Positions 11,161-22,320 of a DNA stretch of 64,000 nucleotides are shown one piece after another. The position numbers and the translations under genes are program-made. The first letter of the stretch is position 1. The number at the start of each line of letters is the position of its first letter. The stretch is taken from positions 64,298,492 to 64,362,491 of the forward strand of contig NC_057842.1 of the NCBI RefSeq assembly GCF_910594005.1, in the 5' to 3' direction. The DNA comes from Cervus elaphus (lineage: Eukaryota > Chordata > Mammalia > Artiodactyla > Cervidae). The notes beneath the pieces were generated by a model. It was not told where the DNA came from. It ran no database searches and saw nothing but the letters and a program-made list of their open reading frames with translations.

Positions 11161-11360
11161 AACTTAGTTTGAGGGCAGGAGGAGAAGGGGGAGACATAGG
11201 ATGAGATGGTTGGAAGGCATCATCAACTCAATGGACATGAGTTTGAGCAAACTCCAGAAGATAGTGAAGGATAGAGAAGCCTGGTGTGCTGCAGTCCGTA
11301 GGGTTGCAAAGAGTCAAACACAACTGAGGGACTGAACAATAACAACAACAAAGCTTAATT
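11161..11360 (+). mobile_element. BovB 3' terminus with (AAC)n tail
   Basis: About 180 bases of the BovB extreme 3' end, from 'gagggcaggaggagaagg' to 'gactgaacaataacaacaac'. The flanks 'acttagttt' (11162-11170) and 'gcttaatt' (11353-11360) look like a worn target duplication inside the MLT1 LTR. The tail is of the AAC class rather than CTGAA. Confidence 0.85.
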
Positions 11361-11427
11361 AACTCCTAAACGCCTTATGGTTAAATATCTTCACATCGGA
11401 AGTTAGAGCTTCAATATATGAATCAAA

Positions 11428-11443
11428 GGGTGGGGGGGTGGGG
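11428..11443 (+). other. potential G-quadruplex motif
   Basis: The order GGG-T-GGGGGGG-T-GGGG satisfies four G3 runs with one-base loops. It lies in the last part of the split MLT1 LTR. Confidence 0.7.
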
Positions 11444-11488
11444 TGGAGCCCAATTCAATCCATAACAGAAACTTCATCGCTTTCTCTT

Positions 11489-12097
11489 TTAAAAACAACC
11501 CATATATCCTGTACATCTGTGTCTCTTTTTCTTTTTGCGTATAGGGTTATCGTTACCATCTTTTTAAATTCCATATATATGCATTAGTATACTGTATTGG
11601 TCTTTATCTTTCTGGCTTACTTCACTCTGTAAAATGGGCTCCAGTTTCATCCATTTCATTAGAACTGATTCAAATGAATTCTTTTTAATGGCTGAGTAAT
11701 ATTCTATAGTGTATATGTACCACAGCTTCCTTATCCATTCATCTGCTGATGGGCATCTAGGTTGCTTCCATGTCCTGGCTATTATAAACAGTGGGAGAAG
11801 GCGAGGGTGGCATGTTCTGAGAGAACAGCATTGAAACAAGTATACTATCAAGGGTGAAACAGATCACCAGCCCAGGCTGGATGCATGAGATGGGTGCTCA
11901 GGGCTGGTGCACTGGGAAGACCCAGAGTGATGGGGTGGGGAGGGATGCGGGAGGGGGGATCGGAAGGGGGAACAAATGTAAATCCATGGCTGATTCATGT
12001 CAAAGTATGGCAAAAACCACTACAATATTGTAAAGTAATTAGCCTCCAACTAATAAAAATAAATGGAAAAAAAAATAAAATTAAAAACAACCCATAT
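11489..12097 (+). mobile_element. L1 3' end with 5' inversion (twin priming)
   Basis: The element is bounded by a perfect 17-base direct repeat 'ttaaaaacaacccatat' at 11489-11505 and 12081-12097. Positions 11506-11790 hold the ORF2 end in inverted orientation (minus frame 11564-11851 with 'RTWKQPRCPSADEW'). Positions 11791-12064 hold the next part of the 3' UTR in direct orientation, ending 'gtaattagcctccaactaat' and an A-rich tail. The two parts are adjacent in L1, apart from a small loss at the join. Confidence 0.93.
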
Positions 12098-12494
12098 GTC
12101 CTTACTAGCTTAAGTTAGAAGCCTCAGTAAAATACTGCAAAGATTCCTTTCAAATTCTAACCAAAGCTCCATCTAATAAACTGCTAAGGTTCATGCAGCT
12201 CTAACTCATACTGAGGTGTTAAAAGAGAGCGAGAGTTTTATTCCCAGGGCTTGTATATAGCAGGAGCTATATATACGGGGGAGCATGTGTCTTGCCTTTT
12301 TTCCTTTCTTGATCTACTTTACTCCAAGTTGCCGAAGAGCTACTAAGCTGAATATAGATGATGAACACTTGGGAGAAGTGGCGCTAAAGAGACATTGAAC
12401 AGGATTTTGTATTGGTCAAAACTGTGAAAGAGCCTTTTAAAAAACACAAACAATTCTAAATATCTATGCCAAACTGATGCTCTGAATCTGTGAG
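12098..12494. other. unannotated intergenic DNA
   Basis: No repeat or exon that I can support. A short 'tatatagcaggagctatatata' palindromic patch lies near 12254-12275. Confidence 0.5.
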
Positions 12495-12665
12495 TTTGTC
12501 AAATGGGCACATAATGGAGAAGGTCCAGGTCTGAAGGCCTACAGAATTGGCTGGCTTTGGATTTTACCATAGGCATTTATTCGCTGTGTGACCAACAGCA
12601 CGTTGTCCTCAGTCAGCTCACAGGAAGACCATTCATTAAATGGGAGAATTAATGCAAGGCATTCA
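12495..12665 (+). repeat. MIR SINE fragment
   Basis: The core 'ggctttggattttaccata...cgctgtgtgacca' followed by 'aaatgggagaattaatgca' matches the MIR core in the plus orientation. It is old and diverged. Confidence 0.55.
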
Positions 12666-12950
12666 GAACATTTTTTCATCTAATGAATGGTTATTAAGCA
12701 CACCAGTCATGGGCCGGGTTCCTTGTTATGTGTTGTGTATTGATTGGGGACTGAGAAGGAGCTGGAACCTGACTTTTACTTTATTATAGTAAAGAAGAGA
12801 CAAAAATAAATAAACTGGAAAGTGCCTTGAGGAACTAAACAAGTTACCACCATGGTAGAGAAGAACACAGCTTGGAAGGAGGAGGAGAGAGGAGCAATTG
12901 ACTGAGACAGTTGCGAACCTAACACTTCTCAGAGGAGATGATTTTAAGTG
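12666..12950 (-). repeat. L2 LINE 3' region
   Basis: The order 'tggttattaagcacaccagtc', 'gtgtattgattggggactgag' and 'acaaaaataaataaactgg' fits an inverted L2 terminal region. Its 3' boundary is uncertain because the family has a long diverged flank. Confidence 0.45.
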
Positions 12951-13164
12951 AAAATTTATGGAGAAGCGGGAGACACCCCCCCAACAAAAAAAAAAATAAG
13001 TCTAAGGTGGGTGAAGCTGACACAAGATGACTCTAAAACAGGAAAACTCAGCGGCAAGAAAGAGCACAAGTGTTAAATGCTGAAAGGACAATAGCATGGC
13101 TTGAGGGTGATGGTGTGGGGGTGAGAACAGAACCTGGCATGAAGGAAGTATCTACAAATGCTTT

Positions 13165-13265
13165 TAGCTTTTATTCTTGACATTTTTATGAGAAAGAAAC
13201 AAGATAATGCATGAAAACTATCTAGTATAATGCTTGAAACATAATGGGTGCTCAATCAACAGAAT
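13165..13265 (+). repeat. MIR SINE 3' end
   Basis: The stretch 'aagataatgcatgaaaacta...tgcttgaaacataatgggtgctcaat' is the MIR end (…ataatgcatgtaaagcgc…cataataggtgctcaata). Confidence 0.6.
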
Positions 13266-13370
13266 TAATTGTAGCTGTTATTTTTAGCAGTCCTAGTAGC
13301 TTTGCTATTTTCTGAAAACAGTTTTTCTTGATTTGGGTCATATGCAGCAGTAAGCAGTGGCTAGAAGTAG

Positions 13371-14640
13371 GATCTTAGTTCCCAGACTGGAGGTCCTAAC
13401 CACTGGCCCACAGAGACCAGCTGTGAGGGCCTGAGTCCCTCATTTATGCCTGCTTTGTCAAGAAAGAATTCAGGTGAGGAGGTAGAAGGTAAAGAGAAAA
13501 GTAAAATTTATTGGAAAAGAAAAGTGCATGTGGAGAGATGTACGGAACTCAGAGAGAAAGGCACCTTTGGGGAGTTTAAATCCTTTAAAAGTGTTGGGTA
13601 GTTAGAACAGGAGAAAGGAGTCCAGAATGGAGGTGGCTAAAAGACAAGGAAGGGAAAAACCCTCGAAAATAGAGCAAAGGAAGGTCTGAGGACTGGAGTG
13701 AGGACCTCAGGTAAAACAAACAGTACTCCTGGCTAGCCCAGTTTACATAGGGCAGACACAGGGCGAGGCGAAAAAACATGTAAAAAGAGGAGCCAGAACT
13801 GGGCTAGGGACCTTTCTTCCCTTTGTGTCTTTTGGGTGAGCATGCCCTCATGCCTCGAGGGTGTATTTTCCTTTACTTTCTAAATAAAACTGAGCTCTAA
13901 CACGGAGCTGTAACACTGGTCTGGCCGTCGCTTCAAATTTTTGCTACGATGAGACAGAACCGAGGAAACTACTACACACTCCCCCGACAAAAGGAGCAGC
14001 CTTCCGGATCTTTGTCTTCTTTCTGACCAATCATTCTGTTTTGACCCCTGTGGCTAATTTGCCTCTGGACCCTCCCGAGGGTGTGCTGCACCCCTCAGTT
14101 AAGATGAATCCCACTGTGGAGACTTATGGCAGGGGATAGCAAAACGTGTATGTCTGGCATCCCCTGCCTTTTTGACCCCATGAAGGATTTTGTGCATGCA
14201 TAGTGTCCCCTTTGTGCTAAAGATGGGGAGTGTGTGACTTCTTGATCTTTCAACAGGGTTTAGTCCTACTCTGTCCTTGCCATTAAAATGCCCATTGTCT
14301 GGTCACTTACCCCATTAGTATTAATGGTTTTTATATCAGAGTGGGCTTGCTTGGAGAATCTCCATGGACAGAGGAGCCTGGCGCGCTACAGTCCATGAGG
14401 TCTCAAAAGAACTGGACATGACTGAGCGACTAAGCACAGCGCAGATCTCAAAACATAGGCAGGAGTTCAGTCCTAAACACGACGTCCTGGAGTCCTTTGT
14501 CTTTTGTAAGGAAATGTAAACGGAGGGCTGGTAATAAATGTCCTGCCTGGAGCTCATCTTCTCACCCCAGGAGAGGTGACCAGGAGGCCAGTTGTTAAGT
14601 ACCTAGCCTGGAGCCCATCTCTCTTCTGCCTCAATCTCAC
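13371..14640 (+). mobile_element. ERV LTR-like segment, unnamed
   Basis: A CHR-SINE-like scrap ('gatcttagttcccag' to 'taaccactgg', 13371-13405) joins an LTR-like block. That block starts near 'tgtgagggcc' (13422), holds AATAAA at 13883-13888 followed by a U5-like stretch, and reaches a '...actactacaca' end near 13977. Downstream sequence to about 14640 may belong to the same element. I recall similar sequence as a dispersed ruminant LTR. No gag, pol or env frame is visible. Boundaries and orientation are tentative. Confidence 0.42.
14346..14436 (+). mobile_element. Bov-tA SINE, 3' half only
   Basis: It begins inside the BovB-derived half ('ggagaatctccatggacaga') and runs to 'gactgagcgactaagc'. 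The tRNA-like head is missing, so it is a 5'-truncated insertion. Confidence 0.85.
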
Positions 14641-16054
14641 TTTGAATGTCTCCTTTTGATAATCCTCTTATCTGTCTGTCTGTCTGTCAGTCTCCATGAC
14701 TCTCCCTCTTGCTTTTCGTGCTTACCTTCAGAGTATCTATCTTAAGCTATCATACCCTCTAGGTATTCTACACATAGTTGGTAGACTCTTTGGAATATTT
14801 GTTTCTCAAAAACATTTACACTTTTACTTTAACTTTTTATTTATTTATTAAAACCTATTTTTAAAGAGAAAAGACTAAATAAAAATTTTAAAATCAAGTT
14901 AGTTTGATCAGATAGCCTATATTTGGTACTGAGAGGAATGATCATAACTCTGATTATCTGACAAAAATTAGGAGCCTTGGTCTTGTGAGTGGGATTTGGG
15001 AACGCCCCCAAATTTGTCGCTTTTCAAGCATAGGAATGCCTGCTCCTCTCTGCAAACTGTTGTGAATGATTGATTTGAGATTCTGGATTCTTCAGAGCTT
15101 CTTCCAAATGAACAAAAGACAGTCATGCTTGGAGTCTTGATGGCATTTAGTCAGCCCTTTAATGTGATTCTAATGGTTTGTGTGTGTGTGTGAAAATTAA
15201 CAGTAAATTCATTATGAAAACCTATTTACCACAGGGTTGACACCAGCAAAAGCCTGAGGCAGCTCAGCGAATTCTGGGACATGCCATCTGTTTCACTGAG
15301 CACAAGTCAGATCGTCCACATACAAGCTCACTCACTGGGGCTTAATAACTTCTGGCATAGCTCCTTCTCTCCTTGGGACATGCACATTCAGACACAGAAA
15401 ACCATAAAGCCAACTGTCTTCTTTAACCCTCCAAGGCTTAGTTAGATAAAGGGGAACTGTCAAGAGCCATAGCAACTAGCTATGTGAAAATAAAACAAGA
15501 AGAAAAAGAAGAAAGAAATAAGTCAATTTGATGATTTAATTCAAGATCCTATATTTCCCTGTATTGATGCTTTTGCATCAAATTTTTATGTATATTTAAA
15601 ATAGAAGGTATAATTCGATTATACCTACTTGTTATTTTTTACTGTTAATAAGTTTGTTGAAGTGTAAATGGCCTCATATACTAATTGGGTGTTCTTCCTG
15701 TGACATATGCAAACTGACTTAGAAACTAACATATGCTGTTATTACTCATAATACATCAGCTTTGTCTGAAATATTTGTGCCCAAAATTACCATTTGGCAT
15801 GTCTCCAAATTCAAATCCACCTTCTGCCCTGAGAAGAAATTCAAGGATTTGTTTTCTGTTTTATATATTTTGGAGAGGCTGCTTTCACTGCTATAATAAG
15901 GCGTGTTCAGTGTTTACATTATAATGACTATTTATGGAGGTTTAATATGTTGCTTGTTGCAAATCACATCCGACGGAAGCTTGGCAAAGCAGCGCAGACA
16001 TGTGGGACCACATTCAACTATATTTAACATCATATCATGCAGTTGATCTTTTGA
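14641..16054. other. unannotated DNA with short simple repeats
   Basis: Contains a (TCTG)n run at 14670-14690 and a (TG)n run near 15180-15192. No exon or transposon was recognised in the remainder. Confidence 0.5.
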
Positions 16055-16147
16055 AAATCTATTTGCATTCCCACCAGCAGTACAAGAGGGTTCCCTTTTC
16101 TCCACATCCTCTCCAGCATTTGTTTGTAGACTTTTTGGCGATGGTCA

Positions 16148-16421
16148 TTCTCACTGGGGAGAAGGCAATGGCAACCCACTCCAGTACTCTTGCCTGGAAA
16201 ATCCCATGGATGGAGGAGCCTGGTGGGCTGCAGTCCATCGGGTCGCTAAGAGTCGGACACGGCTGAGTGACTTCACTTTCACTTTTCACTTTCATGCATT
16301 GGAGAAGGAAATGGCAACCCACTCCAGTGTTCTTGCCTGGAGAATCCCAGGGACGGGGGAGCCTGGTGGGCTGCCCTCTATGGGGCGACTGAAGCGACTT
16401 AGCAGCAGCAGCGTTCTCACC
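16148..16421 (+). mobile_element. Bov-A2 dimeric SINE
   Basis: Two BovB-3'-derived units are joined by the 'ttcactttcacttttcactt' linker, and the element ends in (AGC)n. The flanks 'ttctcact' (16148-16155) and 'ttctcacc' (16414-16421) are a 7-of-8 target duplication within the L1. No tRNA-like head is present, which separates it from Bov-tA. Confidence 0.92.
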
Positions 16422-17549
16422 GGTGTGATTGTAGTTTTTATTTGTATTTCTCTAATAATTAGTGATGTTGAGCATCTTTTCATGTGTTTGTTGGTCACCT
16501 GTGTGTCTTATTTGGAGAGATGTCTTGGGTCTTCTGCCCTTTTTTCTTTGATTTGTTTATGTGATGCTGAGCTGTATGAGTTGCTTATTTATTTTGGAGA
16601 TTAACCCTTTGTCCGTTGCCTCATTTGCAATTATTTTCTCCCATTCTGAGGGTTCTCCTTTCATCTGGTTTATAGTTTTCTTTGCTGTGCAAAAGCTTTA
16701 AAATTTAATTAGGTCTCATTTGTGTACTTTTGTTTTTATTTTCATTACTCTAGGAGGTGGGTCAGAAAAGATTTTGCTGTGGTTTATATCAAAGAATGAC
16801 CTTCCTATGTTTTTCTTTAAGAGTTTTACCATGTCATCTTACATATAGATCTTTAATACATTTTGAGTCTATTTTATGTATGATGTTAGGGAGTGTCCTG
16901 ATTTCATTCTTTCACAGACACCTGTACAGTTTTCCCAGCACCACTTATGAAGGGGCTCTATTTTCTCCTTTGTGTGTCTTTGCCTGCTTTGTCATAGGTG
17001 TCCACAGGTGCCCGGGCTTATCTCTGGACTTTCTATCTTGTTCCATTGGTCTATATTTCTGTTTTTGTGCCAGTGCCATGCAGTCTTAATTACTGTAGTT
17101 TGTAGTACTCTCTGAAGTCAGAGAGCCTGATTGCTCCAGCCCCGTATTTCTTTCTCAAGATTGCATCAGCTATTCGGGGCTGTTGTATTTTCATACAAAT
17201 TGTAAGATTTTCTTGTTCTAATTCTGTGAAAAATGCCATTGGTAATTTGATAGCAATTGCATTGAATCTGTAGGTTGATTTGGGTAGTACAGTCATTTTC
17301 ACAATATTGAATCTTCCAATCCGAGAGTATGATATATCTCTCCATCTGTTTGGTCATATTTGATTTCTTTCATCACTGTCTTATAGTTTAATGAGGACAG
17401 ATCTTTTGCTTCCTTAGGTAGGTTTATCCTAGGTATTTTATTCATTTCGTTGCAATGGTAAATGTGATTATTTCCTTAATTTCTCTATCTGATCTTTCCT
17501 TATTAATGTATAAGAATGCGAGAGAATTTTGTGCATTAATTTTGTTTTA

Positions 17550-17793
17550 TTCAGCTTTACCAGACTTCCCTGGTGGCTCAGATGGTAAAGAATCCTCCTG
17601 CAATGCAGGAGACATGGGTTTAATTCCTGGGTGAGGAAGATTCCCTGGATGAGGGCATGGCAACCCACTCCAGTATTCTTGCCTAGAGAATCCCCATGGA
17701 CAGAGGAGCCTGGCAGGCTACAGTCCATAGGGTTGCAAAGAGACACGACTGAGTGACTAACACTTTCACTTCCTTTAATTTTCAACTTTACCA
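17550..17793 (+). mobile_element. Bov-tA SINE in L1, with target duplication
   Basis: Full-length copy starting 'gacttccctggtggctcag'. The flanks 'ttcagctttacca' (17550-17562) and 'ttcaactttacca' (17781-17793) match at 12 of 13 bases. The host L1 sequence resumes exactly after the second copy. Confidence 0.94.
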
Positions 17794-19196
17794 AATCTAT
17801 TGATTAGCTATAGAAGTTTTCTGGTAGCATCTTTAGGATTTTCTATGTATGTCACCTGCAAAAAGTTTTGCTTCTTTTTCCAATTTGGATTCCTTATTTT
17901 TTTTTAATTAATTTATTTCTTTTAATTAGAGGATGATTGCTTTATAATATTGTGATGGTTTTTTGCCATGTATGAACATGAATCGACCGTAGGTATACAT
18001 GTGTCTCCCCCATCTTGAACCCCCCTCCCATCTCCCTCTCCGCCTTATACCTCTGGGTGGTCCCAGAGCACCGGCTTTGGGTGCCCTGCTTCATGCGTCA
18101 AACTTGCACTGGTCATCTATTCTACATATGGTAATGTACATGTTTCAATGCTATTTTTTCAAATCATCCCATCCTCGCCTTTTCCTACTGAGTCCAGAAG
18201 CCTGTTCTTTATATCTGTGTCTCCTTTGCTGCCCTTAATGTAGGAATTTGGCACTGTCTTTCTAGATTCCATATATATGCATTAGTATACAGTGTTTGTC
18301 TTTCTCTTTCTGAGTTACTTCACTCTGTATTATAGGCTTCAGGTTTGTCCACCTCATTAGAACTGACTCATGTGTTCCGTTTTAAAATGGAGTAATATTT
18401 TATCGTGTATATGTACCACAACTTCCTTACCTATTCATCTGCCAATGGACGTCTAGGTTGCTTCCATGTCCTATTTATTGTAAGCAGTGCTGAAATGAAC
18501 TTTGGGGTACATCTGTCTCTTATTTCTGATTTCCTCGGGGTGTATGCCCAGCAGTGTGATTGCTGGGTCATAAACAGTTCTACTTCCAGAGTTTTAAGGA
18601 TCTCCACACTGTTCTCCATTGTGGCTGTACCAGTTTTCATTCCCACCAACAGATGTAAGAGGGCTCCCTTTTCTCCACACCCTCTCCAGCATTTATTGTT
18701 TGTAGACTTTTTGATGATGGCCATTCTGATCAGAGTGAGATGATACCTCATTGTGGTTTGATTTGCATTTCTCTAGTAATGAGTGATGTTGAGCATTTTT
18801 TCATGTGTTTATTAGCCATCTGTATGTCTTTGGAGAAATGTCTGTTTAGGTCTTTTGCCCACTTTTTGACTGGGTTGTTCATTTTTCTGGTATTGAGCAC
18901 ATGAGATGCTTATATATTTTGGAGATTGTCAGTTGTTTCATTTGCTATTATTTTCTCTCATTCAGAAGGCTGTCTTTTTCACCTTGCTTATAGTTTCCTT
19001 AGTTGTGCAAAATCTTTTAAGTTTACGGTCATATTTGTTTATTTTTGTTTTTATTTCCACTTCTCTGGGAGGTGGGCCATATAGGATCTTCCTGTGAGGA
19101 TGTCAGAGAGTGTTTTGCATATGTTTTCCCCTAAGAGTTTTATAGTTTATGTCCTTAGATTTAGGTCTTTAATCCATTTTGAATTTATTTTTGTGT

Positions 19197-21023
19197 ATGT
19201 GAAAGGCAAAGGAGAAAAGGAAAGATATACCCACTTGAAGGCAGAGTTCCAAAGAATATCAAGGAAAGATAAGAAAGTCTTCTTAAGTAAATAGTGCAAA
19301 GAAATAGAGGAAAACAATAGAATGGGAAAGACGAGAGGTCTTCAAGAAAATCAGAGATGCCAAGGGAACATTTCATGCAAAATTGGTACAAGAAAGGACA
19401 GAAATGGTACAGACCTAGCAGAAGCAGAAGATATTAAGAAGAGGTGGGAAGAATACATGGAAGAACTGTACAAAAAAGATCTTAATGGCCCAGAATAACT
19501 ACAATGGTGTGGTCACTTATCTAAAGCCAGACATCCTGGAGTGTGATGCCAAGTGGGCCTTAGGAAGCATCACTACAAACAAAGCTAGTGGGTGTGATAG
19601 AATTTCAGCTGAGTGATTTCAAATCCTAAAAGATGATGCTGTTAAAGTGTTGCACTCAATATGCCAGCAAACATGGAAAATTCAGCAGTGGGCACAAGCC
19701 TGGAGAAGGTCAGTTTTCATTCCAATACCAAAGAAAGGCAATGCCAAAGAATGTTCAAACTACTGCACAATTACACTCATTAAGCATGCTATTAAAATAT
19801 GCTCAAAATTCTCCAAGCTAGGCTTCAACAGTATGAGAACTGAGAACTTCTAGATGGTCAAGCTGGATTTAGAAAAGACAGAGGAAGCAGAGATCAAATT
19901 GCCAACATCCGTTGGATCATTGAAAAAGCAAGAGAATTCCAGAGAAACAGCTACTTTTGCTTCATTGACTATGCTAAAGCCTTTGACTGTGTGGATCACA
20001 ACAAACTGTGGAAAATTCTTAAAGAGATGGAAATACCAAACCACCTTACCTACCTTCTGAGAAACTTGTATGCAGGCCAAGAAACAACAGTTAGAATTGG
20101 ATATGGAACAGCGGACTCTATCAAAATTGAGAAAGAATTATGTCAAGATTATATATTGTCATCCTGCTTATATAACTTGTATGCAGAGTACATCATGAGA
20201 AATGTCAGGATGGATGAAGCACAAGCTGGAATCAAGATGGCTGGGAAAAATATCAATAACCTCAGATGTGCAGATGATACCACCCATATGGCAGAAAATA
20301 AAGAGGAACTGAAGAGACTCTTGATGAAGGTGAAAGAGAGTGAAAAAGCTGGCTTAAAACTCAGCATTCACCAAACTAAGTTCATGGCATTCAGTCCCAT
20401 CACTTCATGGCAAATAGATGGGAAAACAATGGAAACAGTGACAGACTTTATTTTCTTGGGCTCAAAAATCGCTGCAGATTGTGACTGCAGCCATGAAATT
20501 AAAAGACGCTTGCTTCTTGGAAGAAAAGCTAGGACAAACCCAGACAGCATATTAAAAAAGCAGAGACATTACTTTGCCAACAAAGGTCCATCTAGTCAAA
20601 GCTATGGTTTTTCCAGTAGTCATGTATGAATTGTGAGAGTTGGACCATAAAGAAAGCTGAGCACCAAAGAATTGATGCTTTTGAGCTGTGGTGTTGGAGA
20701 AGACTCTTGAGAGTCCCTTGGACTGCAAGGAGATCCAACCAGTCCATCCTAAAGGAGATCTGTCCTGAATATTTATTGGAAGAACTGATGCTGAACCTGA
20801 AGCTCCAATACTCTGGCCACCTGACTTGAATAGCCGACCCATTGGAAAAGACCCTGATGCTGGGAAAGACTGAAGTCAGGAGGAGAAGGGGATGACAGAG
20901 AGTGAGATGGTTGGACGGCGTCACCGACTCAGTGGACATGAGTTTGGAAGCCGGTCATGCTGCAGTCCGTGGGGTCACAAAAATTCAGACACCACTGAGT
21001 GACTGAAGAGCAACAGCATGTGA
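19197..21023 (+). mobile_element. BovB LINE with RT domain, inserted in L1
   Basis: A 1.8-kb 5'-truncated RTE-type LINE covering the reverse-transcriptase domain to the 3' end. The frame 19991-20629 (212 residues) includes 'MDHNKLWKILKEMEIPNHL', the palm motif as CADD at 20267-20278 instead of YADD, and 'GPITSWQIDG'-like 'SPITSWQIDGKTMETVTDF'. Earlier and later parts are in other frames. The 6-base 'atgtga' at 19197-19202 and 21018-21023 is the likely target duplication. RT function is lost through frameshifts, stops and the Y-to-C change. Confidence 0.93.
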
Positions 21024-21290
21024 TCTCAGAGAGTGTTCTAGCTTCAGTCTCTCCACATAACTGACCCGTTTTCCTAGCACCACTGTTGAATAGACTATCT
21101 TTTATCCATTGTATAGTTTTGCCTCTTTGTCAAAGGTAAGTTATCCATAGGTGCATAGATTTATCTCTGAACTTTCTATTTTGTTCTATGGATCTATATT
21201 TCTACATTTTTTTTATTTCTTTCATCAGTTTTCTCTATACAGGTCTTTTGTTTCTTGAGGTAAATTTGTTCTTAAGTATTTTATTCACAA

Positions 21291-21482
21291 GATGACTAGC
21301 ATAGCAAATTTCAAATTAGAAGACGGTGGCAGACAATGAGATGATTGTGTAGCATTACCAATTCAATGGACATGAACTTGGGCAAGCTTTGTGAGATAGT
21401 CAGGGACAGGAAGGTCTCGCATGCTGCAGTTCATGGGGTTGCAAAGAGTCAGACACAGCTTAGTGACTGAATAACAACAACT
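21291..21482 (+). mobile_element. BovB 3' terminus, plus strand
   Basis: From about 21320, 'gacggtggcagacaatgaga' through 'gagatagtcagggacaggaa' to 'gtgactgaataacaacaac' gives the BovB end with an AAC-type tail. It lies directly against an inverted internal BovB piece. Confidence 0.8.
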
Positions 21483-22320
21483 CTGCCTATAAAGTAAATA
21501 AGCAAGTTGGCGATATACAGCCTTGATGTACTCCTTTCCCAATTTTGAACCAATCCATTGTTCCACGTCTGGTTCTGTTGCTTCTTGACTTGCATACAGG
21601 TTTTGCAGGAGGCAGGTGAGGTGGTCTGGTATTTCCATCTCTTTAAGAATTTTCCACAGTCTGTTGTGATTCACACAGTCAAAGACTTTAGTAGTTGTCA
21701 AAGAAGCAGAAGTAGATGTTTTTCTGAAATTCCCTTGCTTTTACTATGATCCAACGAATGTTGGAAATTTGATCTCTTGTTCCTGTGTCTTTTCTAAACC
21801 AAACTTGTACTTCTGGAATTTCTGTACCACGGAAGCCTAGCTTGAAGGATTTTGACCACTACTTTGCTAGCATGTGAAATGAGTGTAATTGTGCGGTAGT
21901 GTGAACATTCTTTGGCATTGTCCTTCTCGGAACTGGAACGAAAACTGACCTTTTCCAGTCCTGTGGCCACTGCTGAGTTTTCCAAATTTGCTGGCATATT
22001 GAATGCAGCACTTTAACAGCATCTTCATTTAGGATTTGAACTCGCTCAGCTGAAAATTGATCACCTCCGCTAGCTTTGTCCTTGGTAATGCTTGACTTCA
22101 CACTCCAGGCTGTCTGGCTCTAGGTTAATGACCACACCATGGTGGTTATCTGGGTCATTAAGGTCTTTTTTGTATAGTTCTTTTGTGTATTCTTACCACC
22201 TCGTCTTAATCCCTTCTCCTTCTATTAGGTCCTTACCATTTCTGTCATTTGTTTTCTCCATCTTTGTGTGAATTATTCCCCTTTGCATGAACTATTCATC
22301 TTTGCATGATATCTCTAATT
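21483..22320 (-). mobile_element. BovB RT-domain fragment, minus strand
   Basis: Inverted internal BovB from just upstream of the YADD region ('ataaagtaaataagcaagtt') through 'ctgttgtgattcacacagtc' to 'catctttgcatgatatctct'. The minus frames 21363-21701 ('FDCVNHNRLWKILKEMEIPDHL') and 21859-22101 show RT residues. Its 3' end of about 750 bp is absent and replaced by the plus-strand tail fragment to the left. Confidence 0.9.

Larger units (their letters stand above)
10358..11468 (-). mobile_element. MLT1-type LTR split by two insertions
   Basis: Blocks of an inverted MLT1 LTR lie at 10358-10508 ('cagtcagcttgggctactat', 'gtttctcagagttgtggaga'), 11011-11170 ('cttcctgtgtcctcacatgg', 'atgagggctcca') and 11353-11468 ('cccaattcaatccataacag'). 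A probable ERV LTR separates the first pair and a BovB tail the second. The LTR is older than both. Confidence 0.7.
16055..17896 (-). mobile_element. L1 ORF2 region, older copy
   Basis: The inverted ORF2 order is continuous apart from two SINE insertions. It runs from 'tgcattcccaccagcagtac' and 'tccacatcctctccagc' through 'gtgatgttgagcatctttt' and 'gggaggtgggtca'-like to 'tttggattccttatttt'. The minus frame 17090-17302 gives a conserved-looking L1 stretch containing 'INLQIQCNCYQI' in a neighbouring frame. Stops are frequent and the element is dead. The second L1 enters at its right edge. Confidence 0.85.

Noticed and set aside
19991..20629. 212-codon open frame
   Set aside because: This is the BovB reverse-transcriptase remnant, not a host gene. 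It is annotated as part of the mobile element.
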